From Diphasiastrum complanatum (lineage: Eukaryota; Streptophyta; Lycopodiopsida; Lycopodiales; Lycopodiaceae): a DNA stretch of 64,000 nt. The stretch covers positions 14,792,282 to 14,856,281 of the forward strand of contig CM055097.1 of the NCBI GenBank assembly GCA_029204225.1, read 5' to 3'. Below, in pieces: positions 10,719-23,132 of this stretch (positions are counted from its first letter, which is position 1; each line of letters begins with the position of its first letter). The notes under the pieces were generated by a model. That model worked only from the letters and a program-made list of their open reading frames with translations, ran no database searches and had not been told where the DNA came from. Both the position numbers and the translations under genes were made by a program.

Positions 10719-12240
10719 GTCTTGTCCAATATGAGATAGTTGTCCCTTGATGATCATCCCATGTCATCTTATAGTGTTGTCCCCCTATCAAGTATCCACT
10801 ACCATCCACGATTTCAAGGATCTGAGCATCTACCCTATAGTGTCCCACCTGTATTCTCCCAAGCTACTGCCCCTTCCGTGAGCTGCATTCCGGGATCCTA
10901 TCCCCAGATGCATAGCCACCCACGAATCCTAGTGCTTCCCCCTTACCCGCAAAGGTCGCAAAACTGTCGCGAACTGATTCTTTTCGCGAATTCTATTCTG
11001 TTTGCATTCGTTTGATTTTTTTTTTTCAAAAGCTCTTCAGGATCCTAAGCAAGTGACTACAGATCACAGAACATAAGGGATTAAGCAATTAAGACGACGA
11101 AAAACAGTGAGATGGAGAAGAGAGCAATTTTATTATCAGATTTTGAGTTTTGAGTGAGATAATCAGTGTCTCGCTTGTTGGCGGCTTGACTCTCAACTCA
11201 AATCGATGTGTTCTGCTCGTTGGCAGACTTTCATGCACAACTAATTTTTGTCTCTCTATCTTCTTCTTCGAATCTGTTCATGTTGATCCAGAATGTATAT
11301 TTATTTCCACAGTGTGGGGTGGTACATATCCTGAGGGCATGGAGTGCATTATGGGGTGATGTGGATCTAGCATGCCCATGGTTGTGAGCCGACATGGATG
11401 GAGATGGTTGCTCAGGGAGTGACAATCAATACTTTGGCGAGTAATCTAGGTGAGCTGCATGGTTATATGCATAGTTGTCTCTAGGTTGGTGTCACATGTT
11501 GTTGGTGAAATAGGCTCCTTGGTGGGAGGCCTATAGACTGGTCAAATTAGAGTTGGCAATGTCAAGCATGGAAGTTGAGTCTACATGGAATGTAGGACAG
11601 GCAGATCATCATCAATATCTCTGAGAGATGGGCGAGCTACTCAGGTATAGCCTATGGTGAGGTTTGCATACATTCATTCATTGAGTCCTTGATAGAATAT
11701 TGTGCTTGGAGCATGTGGAATGGATGAGAATTAGCTTTAAGGACCTATTGGATAGATGGATATGCTTGGACGTGAGGGCATCTTAGTGATATGTGCTGGC
11801 CATGGTTGAGGACCTGATTTGGTGACCAGTGGTATAGCAGCGGATCTATAGGTGACAGGTGTTGGTACGACATGATACCACAGTTTGCACAAGCCTAGTC
11901 ATGTATTTGACGTATTCGTGTTGGTTTGCATGAATGTGTGCTTGCATGTTACCTTGTCACATGAGTCTAGATCTAAGTCAGAGTTTTTTGTGCTTATGCA
12001 TTTGCTACGTTAAACAAAATAGTCATTTTATGCTCATTGACTTGTCATTATGTCTACTAGTTGTCTATTAGGTGAGGGTACAATCTTATGGTGGTAGTAA
12101 GATTTCCTTAGGTTGAGCCTTAGTCGCTCATTTATGTCAGCTTTACAGGTTTGTGCTTGTAAGTGCCTGATAGGATGTCCTCCTAGCTAGATGGAAGATG
12201 TAAGTCTCACGATGGCAGTGGAATATCCTCAGTTTGAGCC
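10719..12240. other. Retroelement-flank-like sequence without a recognised gene
   Basis: A T-run lies at about 11015-11030. Two related units near 12070-12125 and 12190-12240 share ATGGTGGTAGT/GATGGCAGTG and TTCCT..GTTTGAGCCT. A third relative occurs near 22435-22490. These look like pieces of an LTR or untranslated leader of one copia-like family. No ORF in the stretch has a known domain. Confidence 0.4.
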
Positions 12241-14408
12241 TGAGCATTGTGTTGCATGATACTTTGTGTCCAAAAGATAATGGAGAAACTTCTGAACCGC
12301 ATATACCATTGCCAAGGCTTCACGTTTGGTAGTGGTATAATTGACTTCAGTAGGTATCAATTGTCTACTGAGAAAACGGATTGGGTAGTCCTTTTTGAAT
12401 TCTCCCGATTGGGTGAGCACTGCTCCAATGGCATACTTGGATGCATCGGTATGCACATGGAATTCCTTAGAATAATCAAGAGTCCGGAGGATAGGTGCAT
12501 TGGTAAGGGCTTCTTTGAGTTGATTAAATGCGATGCGTTGTTCATCTGTCCATTTGGGAACTACAACTACTTTATAGATTAAGTGTGCTTTGTTTGTGAA
12601 ATCAAAAATAAAGCACCGATAGTAGTTGGCGTGGCCAAGGAAAGAGTAAACTTCACGTATCGTACGCGAATTCCGGTAGATTTTGAATGATAAGGATCTT
12701 TTCGGGGTCAGTGGCAATGCCATTTTGGAAAATAATATGTCCTAACACAATACCATGTGTTACCCAGATCTGACATTTTTCAGGATTAAGGGAGATGCCG
12801 AAGCGTTGACATTAAATCAAAAAAAAATCGAGCATAGACAGATGGCGTGTTTCTTCTGAATGTGCACCTAAATCGTCCAAGTAAACCTCTAGGGTATCGC
12901 CCATCTGTTGAGAAAAGGCAGCTTGCATAACACGTTGGAAGGTGCTAGGGGCATTGTAGAGACCGAAAGGCATGACTTTCCAGTAGAAGGTTCCCCATTT
13001 TGTGGCAAAAGCGGTTTTATGTTGATCTTCTTCAGCAATTTGGATCATATTGTATCTGTTAAAGCCATCTAAAAAGGAGTAAGCCTCATCTTCTGCTAGA
13101 TTTTCTAAGATGGATTCTTTGAAAGGTGATGGAAAATGATCATGTTTGATGATGGCGTTAAGTTTCTTAAAGTCGACATAGATTCGGAGTTTTCCAATTT
13201 TCTTGGGAACGATGACAATTGAGGAGACCCACTCAATATGCCCAATTTCATAGATAGATCCCGCATCTATGAGGTGTTGTAATTCTTTTTTGATCTTGGC
13301 CTTATAGATTGGATTGCATTTGTATGGACGACTAGTAGTTGGCCTCACAGTTGTTGAAGTGGAATACGATGCACAGCTACCTGGGGTGAGACGTCTTTCA
13401 TGTCTTTATAGGTCCATGCAAAGACATGTCTATATTCTCGCAAGAGCTTTTCAAGCTGTCTGTGTTGTTCACGATTGAGATGAGCTACGACATGGACAAT
13501 ATATTGTTGGTTTCATTTGGCTCACTCAGAGAAAGGGTGATAGTTCGTGCAGGGTCTTCATAGGGTGAATTACCATTTGGCTCACATTGAGCTTGGAGTA
13601 ATTGGACTGTGACATCCTTGATCGTATAGTCCTTAAAGTATGTAGGTACATCATGGGCTGGAGATTCGAGGGGGGCCTTACCTTTCACCTGTCGAGATGG
13701 TGATTGGGGACATTCAGTGGTTGGCGTAGGGACAGAGGCACTCGCGGGAACTTTTTTAATAGTTGTGAAGTCACCAGGCGATTGAATTTGAAGTGGTTTC
13801 TTTTCTTTCATAGCATGGCCACATGGTTGAGGCTTCCGTCGTGGGGAGGTGTGTGGATGAGGAATGGGTGGTATGTCATGGAGGATCTCGTCATCAATTT
13901 GAAAGATGGTCTCCTCCTCACAGAGATCCCATGGATAGTTTGGGCATTTGACATGGTAGAATTTTATATCAGGCTTTCGAATTGCTACCTTGGCAACCGG
14001 TTCTACCTTGGAAGCATGTTGCGGATAGGCCCTAAGTGGAAGTGCCTCCATGTAATTGAGAATATGAATATCACAAATGTCCGAATCTTCTGGGCAATTC
14101 TGAATTCATAAAACATTCTCGTCATCTACGAATAAATCCTCTGATTCATTAGTAGGTAGCCATACAACATTTAGTAACTCATCATTGTGTGGAAGAATAT
14201 CAATAAGATTGATATTGATGATAGGTGTATCAAGATTAGGTAATTGATCGTGATCGATCGAGATTGGAGAAGTACAATCATCCTGATGTTGAGCATAGTA
14301 ATCGGCATTCACACAATCAATGGTAGCTAAACTGTGACTCCAGTTTATGATGTCAGTAGATGTAACATAATCACTTTTTTTGTGACTGGACTGGTATGGT
14401 TCAAACAC
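12241..14408 (-). pseudogene. Ty3/gypsy polymerase fragment (element C, family 2)
   Basis: Reading the minus strand from 14408: a pre-RT segment (14408-14106, with SLATIDCVNADYYAQHQ), a proline-rich linker (14051-13485), the FAWTYKDMKDVSPQVAVHRI motif near 13400, then reverse transcriptase at 13348-12812 (IEWVSSIVIVPKK, FATKWGTFYWKVMPFGL, VYLDDLG catalytic box). The frame shifts near 12780. The RT end and RNase H start follow (12723-12229: FLGHANYYR, HVHTDASKYAIGAVL, TTKREALAMVYAVQKFLHYLL). It matches the element at 30.5-35.4 kb segment by segment. Integrase is missing: sequence breaks at about 12250. Confidence 0.85.
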
Positions 14409-14695
14409 TAAATTGGTGGTCGAGGACCCTTGAGTGTAGGTTTGAGTTTGTTTGTTGAATCAATGGTGATCCTCAAGTTCTTCTTCACTTGGAAGCTCCT
14501 CCTCCATCCTAGCATGATCCATGGCATCAAGATGATTAGTAGCATTATCATCCAAATCACAAGCATGTCCTCATCAAAAATAACATCCCTACTCACCATC
14601 ACCTTGCTAGTGATGGGATTGAAGTCTCTATATCCTTTGCTATTCTCACCATATCCTACAAAGATGGAGGTTGCATCATCCTTCTTCACATGTTC
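14409..14695 (-). pseudogene. Ty1/copia integrase C-terminal scrap joined in frame to gypsy protease
   Basis: Directly after the gypsy protease sequence ending WFNEHV (about 14696), the same minus-strand frame continues with KKDDATSIFVGYGENSKGYR and FNPITSKVMVSRDVIFDEDM, the signature of the copia integrase C-terminal region. About 60 further residues follow with no clear identity, ending near 14409 where gypsy pre-RT sequence starts. So copia sequence is sandwiched between parts of two gypsy families. Confidence 0.8.
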
Positions 14696-16340
14696 GTTAA
14701 ACCAGCTTAATCCCAAAATAGCGTCGAAGGCATCCATCTTCAAGATTGTGAACGTTAGTCGATTCTTCCAGGTTTCCAGGGAGATTGGTAAGTTGGTTGC
14801 CAATCTACAAGTGGTCATTGTACCTTTCGCAGTCTCCACACAAATAGGAGTCACATTTTCTTCACATTGGATGTCCAATTCCCTTGTCAGTTTTTCTGAC
14901 AAGTAGTTATGTGACGCCCTCAGGTCTACTATAAAGTAAATGATCCTGCCTTGAATACAGCCTTTCAGATACAATAACTTTGATCCTCTCGCAGGAGTCA
15001 CCATGAGATGTTCACGATACGCCGCAAGTGCCCCTATCTGTTGTTGTAAGGCAGAGTCCGTCAAATTCGTTACTGGGTCCTCTTCGTCATCCTGTTCACC
15101 ATCTTCTTTCAAATGCCTCTCTCTCCATCCTATCAAATCCTTCAATGGCAGCCATGATTTGCTTGTTCAATGGTTTGGGGCATGACCTCCAAGAGTGACC
15201 TTGCTGATGACAGTTGAAGCAGCGCATGGAACTGCCCACTGTTGGTGAGCTGTTGCTGTGACTAGCTGAAGGTCCAACATTGTTTCTTCTCTGGAACATG
15301 TTCCCTCCATTGTTGCCTTGGTTGCCAAACCTTGTTTTTGTTGGAAATTTGTTCACGCTACCCGAGGCTTGGTTGCCATTTGAAGCTGAGCCCCCCCTTG
15401 AAAAGAAGCTCGAACTCGGTCTGAATCCACTAAATACTCTTGTTGAGGTGGTGGGAGCAGCTGGTGCCAATGTGCTCTCATAATCACAAACCATTTCAGC
15501 CGCTCGAATAGTTGAATTGAAATCATGGGGCATGTAGCTGTCTATCGCACGCCGGGTCCAAGATTGCATTCCAAATAATAGGTAATGAGTTTTGTCCACC
15601 TCGGACATATCTTCAATAACCCATACACTCTGTTTGAATTTATTGAAATACTCTCACAATGACCCTTTCTGTTTGAGCCCCGATAATTCTGTCTTCAATC
15701 TCATGTGTTAATCCTTCGGTATGAACTCCTCTCGTAACGCGGCTTTGAATGCGTCCCATGTCTGAAAATGCATTCCTGCCATCCAGTACCAGTTTGTAGT
15801 GTAGCCCTCAAAATATGCTAATGCCAATTCAGTTCTTTCTTCATCGGGAGTGTTCATCAGACGGAAGTAATGGTCCATGTGAAACAACCAATCTTCCACA
15901 ACTCAAATGTCACGCTCTCCTTTGAAAGTAGGTCGTGCTTTCACTTTGTTAGTCTTCCTTAGGCCTTCCGTGTTTCGCGCTCGTGGTTCTCTTGGTATCT
16001 GTGGAGGAGGCGCCACTGCATTCCCCCTAGTTGCTTCCAACTCTTCAAACCTGGCTTCGAGCTGTGTTAGCCTGTCTCTCATTTCTCTAGCAAGGTTAAA
16101 TTGAGTAAGGTTCATGGTTCGCAAGGATGTTTGCCATTCTTTCCTTTCTATTTCTTTGTCCTTCTTCACCTCGCTAAGCATAGCCGTCATTGCGTTTGAT
16201 AAGTATTGCCGCATCCCGCACCGGCAGCTAACCACCCGTGCTTTACACTCAAATTCGAACAACATCTCTGTATCAATGGTTAACCCGTACAGTTCGAATG
16301 TGTCGCCCCGCACCCCACAAGGTACAGCCCGTGCTTTCAC
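14696..16340 (-). pseudogene. Ty3/gypsy gag-protease (element B), broken
   Basis: Reading the minus strand: an N-terminal segment with a helical/coiled part (from about 16340; RDRLTQLEARFEELEATRG), the gag domain (DWLFHMDHYFRLMNTPDEER, WDAFKAALREEF), a Ser/Gly/Asn-rich linker, an intact CCHC knuckle (CFNCHQQGHSWRSC), and the retropepsin domain with DLRASHN in place of D-T/S-G. Three in-frame stops (TGA 15905-15903, TAA 15710-15708, TGA 15656-15654) and a frameshift near 15115 inactivate it. It is the same family as the ORF at the left edge and covers the N-terminal half missing there. Confidence 0.87.
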
Positions 16341-16587
16341 CTACCTAGGCAGCACTTTGCCTCATCCGTCCTACGTGCAGACAACGCCAGGCCCGAACCG
16401 CGAGAATTGGCCATGCTTACACCTCGAGGGCAGCACTTTGACTCATCAAGTCCCTCGTTTTGCCGACCACCCCGACCGTGGATGCACCCATGCTTACACT
16501 GTGGGCAGCACCTTGCGCAACGGTTGTCCTGACAAATCCCAAAACGTGGCCATCCGTGTGAGACTTGTGTAGCTGACCGGCTAGTCA
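16341..16587 (-). repeat. Untranslated leader of element B with internal repeats
   Basis: Between primer-binding site and gag lie repeated motifs around GGCAGCACTTTG (three to four copies spaced roughly 60-75 bp, 16350-16510 on the plus strand) and CATGCTTACAC. The degenerate tandem structure may matter for packaging, but no function can be read from it. Confidence 0.5.
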
Positions 16588-16599
16588 GCTCTGATACCA
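16588..16599 (-). promoter_or_regulatory. Primer-binding site of element B (initiator tRNA-Met)
   Basis: The minus strand reads TGGTATCAGAGC, the standard plant LTR-retrotransposon primer-binding site complementary to the 3' end of initiator tRNA-Met. It lies two bases inside the LTR end (GCGCAACA), which fixes the LTR/internal boundary and the element's orientation. Confidence 0.93.
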
Positions 16600-16601
16600 C
16601 A

Positions 16602-18327
16602 TGTTGCGCCGGCATCTCAAAGGGCGCTGGGACTTGAGCGGTTTACCCAACACGCGCGTAAGTCTAACATTCATCCATCATGCACTTACGTAAAAGCCAA
16701 CTCAGAAACGTAACAAGCTTGCCCATTCAGACTTAAGAAAACTAGAATCCCAACCAACCCGAAAGCCAACTCAGAATCCGTCTCCAAAAGGTAACCAAAG
16801 GCAAAGACAAGACACACATGAAACCCAAGGCATAGTAGTCGCCAAACTGACCAATTGGCATAGCGACCCCATGTCGATGATAGGGACCCTTAGGCGCCAG
16901 CGACGCAAAAAGGTTGTAGTAAGGGTCCTTCCACTTGGACCAGTTCTAGAGGCGAAACCGAAATGGTAATCATCCCCAAGGATCAACTTTATTAGATTTG
17001 GAAGAGGTTACATTCATACATAGACTGACCGGTCTCGGGGCCACCAACACGTGCTGGGCATTGTGCTTGGCTTGTGCTGGTAGAGAGAGCTGAGACCTGG
17101 CGACTCGATTCCTGGCGCTGGTTGAGCTGCCCAAGTTTCTGTCTGCCGGACTCCCCTTATAGTTCTGTTGTGATTCGGCGCACCCCCTCTGGTTTGAAAC
17201 ATAGTGCTTTCTGGTAAAGCACGCTTTTTAGGACTTAGTTTTTATTTTGCTGATTAAGCCTGGCAAGCCTGGCAGAATCAGTCTGGCTCCCGGACATGGG
17301 TCACGGGAGCCGTCCCGGCGGCCAAATCAACTTGCTTTCCTGACTAGGCCATGACTTGAGCTCCAGAGCTAGCTCATGACTTGTGACTACTTGACTGGCT
17401 CACCACAGGTCGGAGGATCAGTCTTTGACATTCTAACTTGCTCTGGGACCTTAGAGAGTGTCACCCTTCGAGTCTTACAGGGCACGCTGGGTGCACCCGA
17501 ATCAGCTGTACAACATCCTCCCCTCATTTGAGAAAGCTGATGTCCTCATCAGGGCCAAACTAGAACCTAAGACTCATGGCACGGGCTTAATTCACCGGCC
17601 AGACTTTATTCACATATACAAGGGCACGGGCTTGATTCACCGGCCAAAGGAGACCAATTGTAAAGAGAAGTAATGATATTGTGTTTGCACCCAGCACAGG
17701 AAAAGTGTGGATCTAGTTCAATTATGTAAAACCTGTGTAAAGCTGCTGCACTTAGACATTAGACTGAAGCTCACTCCTCGATGAGAAATGCGACTTACTT
17801 TATTAACATGAAAGAAAAAGGTACTTACGGCTCCCTTCAGCCTCAGATATGTCGTTTTCGTCGCACGTCTGGATGAGTCCCCTAGGACTCTAGATATTTC
17901 GTTTGGTCGCCCAGGTTGAGCTCCTTGAGCTCTGCATCGGCACTTAGATTCACCTCTTATGTAGAAGCTGCAGGCAATGTTGGCTCCATTTGACCTCGCG
18001 TCAGCTGGTTTCATTTGACCTCCATTTGACCTCGCGTCAGTTGGATGTCCCTCATTAAAGAAGTGAGCTTTCGCTTGGTCACACAAGTTGAGCTCCTTGA
18101 GCTCTGCATCGGCACTTGAATTCACCTTTGATGTGGAAACTGCATGCAATGTTGGCTCCATTTGGTCCCGTGTCAGCTGGTCTGTCACTGTTGGTTGTCC
18201 TTCATTAAAGAGGTGAATGAGATTGGGAGGGATGGTTGGCTCCGGTTCATTTGTGTCGTTCTTTTCTAGTTGGTCCCCTGGCACAGCTCTGACGACACAA
18301 GGTCTCCTGCCATTGTATAATAACACA
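16602..18327 (-). repeat. 5' LTR of gypsy element B, complete (1,726 bp)
   Basis: Bounded by TG...CA: the minus strand starts TGTGTTATTATACAATGG at 18327 and ends GGCGCAACA at 16602, followed by the primer-binding site. It is nearly identical to the truncated LTR at 922-2391, including the roughly 200-codon frame at its start (to 17718), where the two translations differ at very few residues. A TATA-like element (17155-17161) and AATAAA (16987-16992) are conserved. An AAGGGG tract resembling the polypurine tract also precedes this 5' LTR, which hints at a former tandem arrangement or coincidence. Confidence 0.88.
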
Positions 18328-18593
18328 AGGTTAACCCCTTGTTTACCAATGTTTACATACCAATGTTTACATACTCGGTTCAAACCGGCTGGTTCCATGG
18401 TGTAAACCGCTTTTGATTCGGATCGAACCTTCGAACCATTTGAATTGGTTTTAGGATTTTTGTATTTTTATTGAAATTTGATTCTCTTTTAGGACAAATC
18501 ATGATTCTTAATACATAAACTTAGTAATAACCCTATATCAAGCTAAGTTGGGATTCGAGGATGTCTATATTACATAAAGATAACATATTCATA
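18328..18593. other. Short spacer with a direct repeat
   Basis: Just outside the LTR, ACCAATGTTTACATAC occurs twice in tandem (18345-18374). The rest is AT-rich and has no recognised gene. Confidence 0.5.
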
Positions 18594-19706
18594 GTAAAAT
18601 TCAAAGTGAAGTGGGTGGGAAACACGAGGCCATGTCGTCACGCATATGTCGTCACGTCGCGTCATGCCTCGCCATCGGAAGGCAGGTGGAGTGAGCACAT
18701 GTGGAGGAGGAAAATAGAATGCCTCTAGTAAAAGAAGTGTAGCATCTCTTTACACCATTACGTAGATCATAAAAAATTGCACACTTTTTTTTTTTGGATC
18801 ACTTCAATCTGACGCACGTTAAAAAGTTATGGTAGTTTGAAAATTCATATCCTACTTGATATCGAAGCCAAGCGACCAATGACCTGTTCACATTGAGCAT
18901 AATGCTCTGGTCGTGTGGCTAAGATATTGTAGCATCTGCTTACACCATTGTGTAGATCATGAAAAATTGCACACGTTTTCTTTTTGGATCACTTCAATCC
19001 GACACACGGTTAAAAAGTTATGGCCATCTGAAGATTCATACCCTCCTTGATATCGGAGCCGAGTGACCCATGGCCTCTTCTCACTGAACATAATGCTCTG
19101 GTCGCGCAGCTCCGATATCGCAGCCACGCAACCAGAGCATTATGTTCAGTGAGAAAAGGCCATGGGTCGCGTGGCTGCGATATTAGAGCTACGCGACCAG
19201 AGCATTATGTTCAGTGAGAAGAGGCCATGGGTCGCTCGGCTCCGATATCAAGGAGGGTATGAATCTTCATATGGCCATAACTTTTTAACCGTGTGTCGGA
19301 TTGAAGTGATCCAAAAAGAAAAAGTGTGCAATTTTTCATGATCTACGTAATCACATAAATAGATGCTACAATATCTCAGCCATGCGACCAGAGCATTATG
19401 TTCAGTGTGAACAGGTCATTGGTCGCTCGGCTCTGATATCAAGTAGGGTATGAATCTTCAAACTGCCATAACTTTTTAACCATGCGTCGGATTGAAGTGA
19501 TCCTAAAAGAAAAACTTTGCAATTTTTCATGATCTATGTAATGGTGTAAAGAGATGCTACACTTCTTTTACTAGAGGCAATCTATTTTCCTCCTCCACAT
19601 GTGCTCACTCCTCCTGCCTTCCGCATGTGGCGAGGCACGACGCGACACGATGACATATCTGCGAGGACACGGCCTTGGGTTTCCCACCCTTTTAATTTTG
19701 AATTTT
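18594..19706. repeat. Fold-back (long inverted repeat) element of about 1.1 kb
   Basis: The left arm (about 18594-19120) and right arm (about 19140-19706) are inverted copies meeting near 19130. Outer ends are TAAAATTCAAA...GGGTGGGAAAC...AGGCC on the left and their complement on the right. Each arm contains two tandem units of about 195 bp, starting GTAGCATCT, passing GGATCACTTCAAT, AAAAAGTTATGG and GATATC, and ending near GCATAATGCTCTGGTCG. The whole could fold into one hairpin. There is no ORF for a transposase, so it is non-autonomous. It may be a foldback or MITE-like DNA transposon, or a hairpin source of small RNAs. No clear target duplication was found. Confidence 0.85.
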
Positions 19707-22430
19707 AGTGTCATTGGTTTATCTCAGAAGTGGCTGTCCGAAATTGAAGTTGGACAGTCTAATGAAGTTCTCTCTCTACATTCTTAAAGGGCCCATATAG
19801 AGTCCGAAGTTTCCCTGATGCATGATTTAGAGGTTGAAGTGTTACCATCCATAAGTGTCAATTCTATAATACATAGATGATTCAAACAAACACTTTAAAT
19901 TCGAGTACTAAAAGATGAAAATATTGATATATGCCTTTTTAGCATCCATTAATTACAACAATAACCTGGGTCCTGGTTCGAGTTGCTAACTCAAAACTAG
20001 TTCAATGCATGATTGTGAATGTGAACTTAGATAGTTTCTCCTAGTCCAACCCAACAAGATTGTGTTCTAAAATGCATATACACAAGTTCTTATTGATCAC
20101 ACAAATTAGAGTCATTATTGGCAAAGCATAGATGATTGAATAGAGCCAAGTGCTAGTGTGATTCTCTTCACTTGAACCAAGCTTTTTTAGCATCCATTAA
20201 TTACAACTCAAACTTGGTTCGAGTTGCCACCTCAAATCTAGTACAAGTCATGAATTGTGAACATAACTTGGGTAGGTTCTTCTAGCACAAACCAGTAAGT
20301 TTTTGTTGTGATGTCGAAATAAACAAGTCACTAAAGTCAAACCACATTCGGGCTATAAGCACATTGCCTTTGGTAGTGAATGTTGCCATGATATTCAAAT
20401 AATATTCAAAAGAAGACATCAAAAGTTGAACCAAGTTTGAGGTGTTTGAAAATCATAGATGATAGGATCATTCCAAAACTATAAATCTTTTGAGTGAATC
20501 TAATTTGAACTATTCCTGCTGGTACCACGTCCTAACCAAATTGAGTCAAGTTTTTCTTCTATGCAAGTTAGTAGAAGTTCTCTAATATAATGTATGTACC
20601 AGTGTTTGCTCAAATCGTAGCTCAAACCAAGTCGAGGGTTTGAACTGCTAAAACTGCTATTTCCATGCATGGGCCCAAGGAGAGAAATAACATGTTTTCT
20701 AAAGTGTATTGAAAAGAATAGAAGATGGGAGAAGAAGAGAGGGAGTGAGATCTGAGATCCATCAATATATCTAGTATCTACTAGTAGGCTATTAATACTA
20801 ACATCATTGAGGAGTTGAGACTCAGGAGACAACGACATTCGGGGGACTTAAAAGAGATAATATTGTTGTTTTGTAATTTGTAAATTTCCAGCAAACCCTC
20901 AGAGGCCTTCAATCTAGTATCAATACATCCAGCGTCCAAAGTCTACAATGATTCAATGATTTATCTCAGAAGTGGCTCCTTGAAATTGAAGTTGGGCTAC
21001 CACCGTTATGGTCTAGCACACATGGAAACACACCATTGGGCCATGTGGACATAAAACCTTTGAAAAGTCAAGAAAAGCATCTTTACAAAAGGCCCTTTTG
21101 GATTCAAGTGTTCCCCTAATGTCTGTGATGGAAGAAAATGAATGCCACATAAACACGTCAAAACTCGAACTTGGTTCGAGTTAGGACTATCGTAGTTGAT
21201 GTCACATTTTTTTCTAGTAATACCAGCAAGCTTCAATTGACAACTCGAACCAAGTTCGAGTTAAAGGTAGACTATTTTTGCCAATGATTGATGCCAAAAA
21301 TCATAAATGGTATTTAAAAGCAGCAATACAAGTTCTACTAGGTCTGAGTTGGGGGGAAACTTATACATGGCTGAACACTCCAAACACCAATTATGTTTGG
21401 GCCAAGAACTTGTGAATGAGTGACATAAACACTTCAGAACTCAAACCTGGTTCGAGTTTGGAATAACATTTTTTTTAGTAATGCTTGCAAGCTCGATTCA
21501 TAGTTGTAAGTACTCTTAATCCATATCTTGATGATAATGTCTTTCTCCTAAGAGGGTAGTTTTTACACCGAAACTAGATACACATCCCTCCACAACTTGA
21601 ATTAGGGATTGAATAGAATCACTCAATCATGGTATTCATACATTTTGCTTGATATAATGAATAGTTCTTACCTAATGTGAGGTTTTAATATAAATATTCA
21701 TTTGACCTTAATGAACAGGATCTTTATAATTGGACAAAGACAAATTAAACAAAGTTCATTTTTCCTAATCTTTTAATGATGGTGGTGATGGGAGAAAATG
21801 TGAATGCCACCTGCACGCTTCACAAGTCGAACCCTATTTGAGTTAGGACTATTTTCAGTTGATGTTATATTTGTTTCTAAAATTCTAGCAAGTTTTAATT
21901 CACAACTCGACCCAGGTTTGAGTTAAAGGCATGCTATATTTGTCAATGATAGATGTTAAAAATCTATACATAGTACTCAAGAGCAACAACAATAGTTGTA
22001 CTAAATTTGAGTTGGGAAACAATTATAGATGGTGTGATCACTCCAAGCACCAATTATGTTTGAGCCAAGAACTTGTGTATGCCACATTAACACTTTCTAG
22101 CTCGAACTTGGTTCGAGTTTGAAGTAAAATTTTTTGTGGTAATGCTTTGCTAGATAGTTTCATGGCTTAAGTAGTAAACCGTTGACAATGTAAGAGGTGT
22201 ATCCAATGTTTAATGTAATAAATCTACAAATAGTATTTAAAAACAGCAACTCAAGTTCAACTAGGGACACTATTCTGATCACTCCAAACACTAGTTATGT
22301 TCGAGCCAAGAACTTCTGGATGTCACGTAGATACTTCAAAATCAAACTTGGTTCGAGTAAGAATTATCGTGTTCAAGCCAAGAACTTCTGGATGTCAACG
22401 TTATGAGTTTGTCTTGTAAGCGTTTGATAA
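19707..22430. repeat. Decayed tandem repeats with a TTCGAG-centred palindrome
   Basis: Several direct-repeat layers are visible. AGCATCCATTAATTACAAC recurs at about 19940 and 20190. TTTATCTCAGAAGTGGCT recurs at about 19718 and 20960. A unit containing CTCGAACTTGGTTCGAGTT, TTCTAGTAAT.CCAGCAAG, AAAGCAGCAA and CCAATTATGTTTGRGCCAAGAACTT recurs at about 21150-21500, 21815-22160 and, shortened, 22205-22420. The palindrome CTCGAACYTGGTTCGAG or close variants appears many times. No ORF has a recognisable domain. The same palindrome family reappears at 30.0-30.5 and 37.7-39.5 kb. Confidence 0.7.
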
Positions 22431-22850
22431 GATGGAGGATTATAATCTCATGGTGGCAGTGAGGTTTCCTCGGTGTGGGTCTTGTGTCTCACATCATTCG
22501 CTTGTGTTTCAAGTTGGATGGTGAACAAGTCAAGTTAAGAGTGTGGCAGACTCTTGTTGAGAGCATGGTATTTGGTTGATACTTTGTCAGTCAAGTGATT
22601 TTACTGTGTACTTGAGTGTGAGTTGAGTACAGGTAGTAGGCAAAACGCATATGATCTATACAAACACTCTAGGACATGGCTACACATTTTTTTCTAATAC
22701 ACTTATCACATTTGAGCATAGATTTGATTTGATTTATTTATGAAAGCTTCAAATGTGATACTGTAATAAGTGTACAGTTAGTTTGATACTTAAATCACAC
22801 TTGAGCTTAAGAGAGGGAGTTAGAAATAGTAAGCTCAACTGTGATTGTGC
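22431..22850. other. Dispersed retroelement-like piece and small hairpin, no gene
   Basis: 22435-22500 resembles units near 12.1-12.2 kb (ATGGTGGCAGTG, TTTCCTCGG). At about 22705-22780 an imperfect inverted repeat is present: TACACTTATCACATTTGA on one side, TTCAAATGTGATACTG and AATAAGTGTA on the other. It could be a MITE remnant. Nothing coding is recognised. Confidence 0.4.
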
Positions 22851-23130
22851 TATTAGAAGATATTGGAATTCAGTAGAACAAGCCTATTGTGATCAGATGT
22901 GACAGCCAAAGCGCTATACATCTAGCTTCTTGGATTTCATGCACACACGAAGCATATAGAAACTAAATATCATTTCATTAGAGAAAAGTTATCTAATGAA
23001 ATAGATTTAGTGCATTGTAAGACAGAGAATCAGCTAGCTAACATACTCACTAAAGCTTTAAGTATTGATAAGTTTGAGTTTTTATAGAGAAAAGCTCTTT
23101 GTAAGAAAGATAAACTAGGGCTTAAGGGAG
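22851..23130 (+). pseudogene. Ty1/copia RNase H C-terminal remnant and polypurine tract
   Basis: Plus-strand fragments read HIETKYHFIREKLSNEIDLV, then HCKTENQLANILTKALSIDKF and a stop, with earlier stops and a lost CDNQSA motif. This is the end of a copia polyprotein. It is followed by a purine tract (CTTAAGGGAGAG) directly before a TGTTAG LTR start, as expected for the 3' end of an element. Confidence 0.8.
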
Positions 23131-23132
23131 AG

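Noticed and set aside
10663-10848. Possible copia gag or protease fragment on the minus strand (VDAQILEIVDGSGYLIGG)
   Set aside because: Weak resemblance only; no active-site or knuckle motif, so left unassigned.
16337-16615. 92-aa Cys-rich ORF overlapping the primer-binding site
   Set aside because: It crosses the LTR boundary and primer site and comes from the repeated leader; not a plausible protein.
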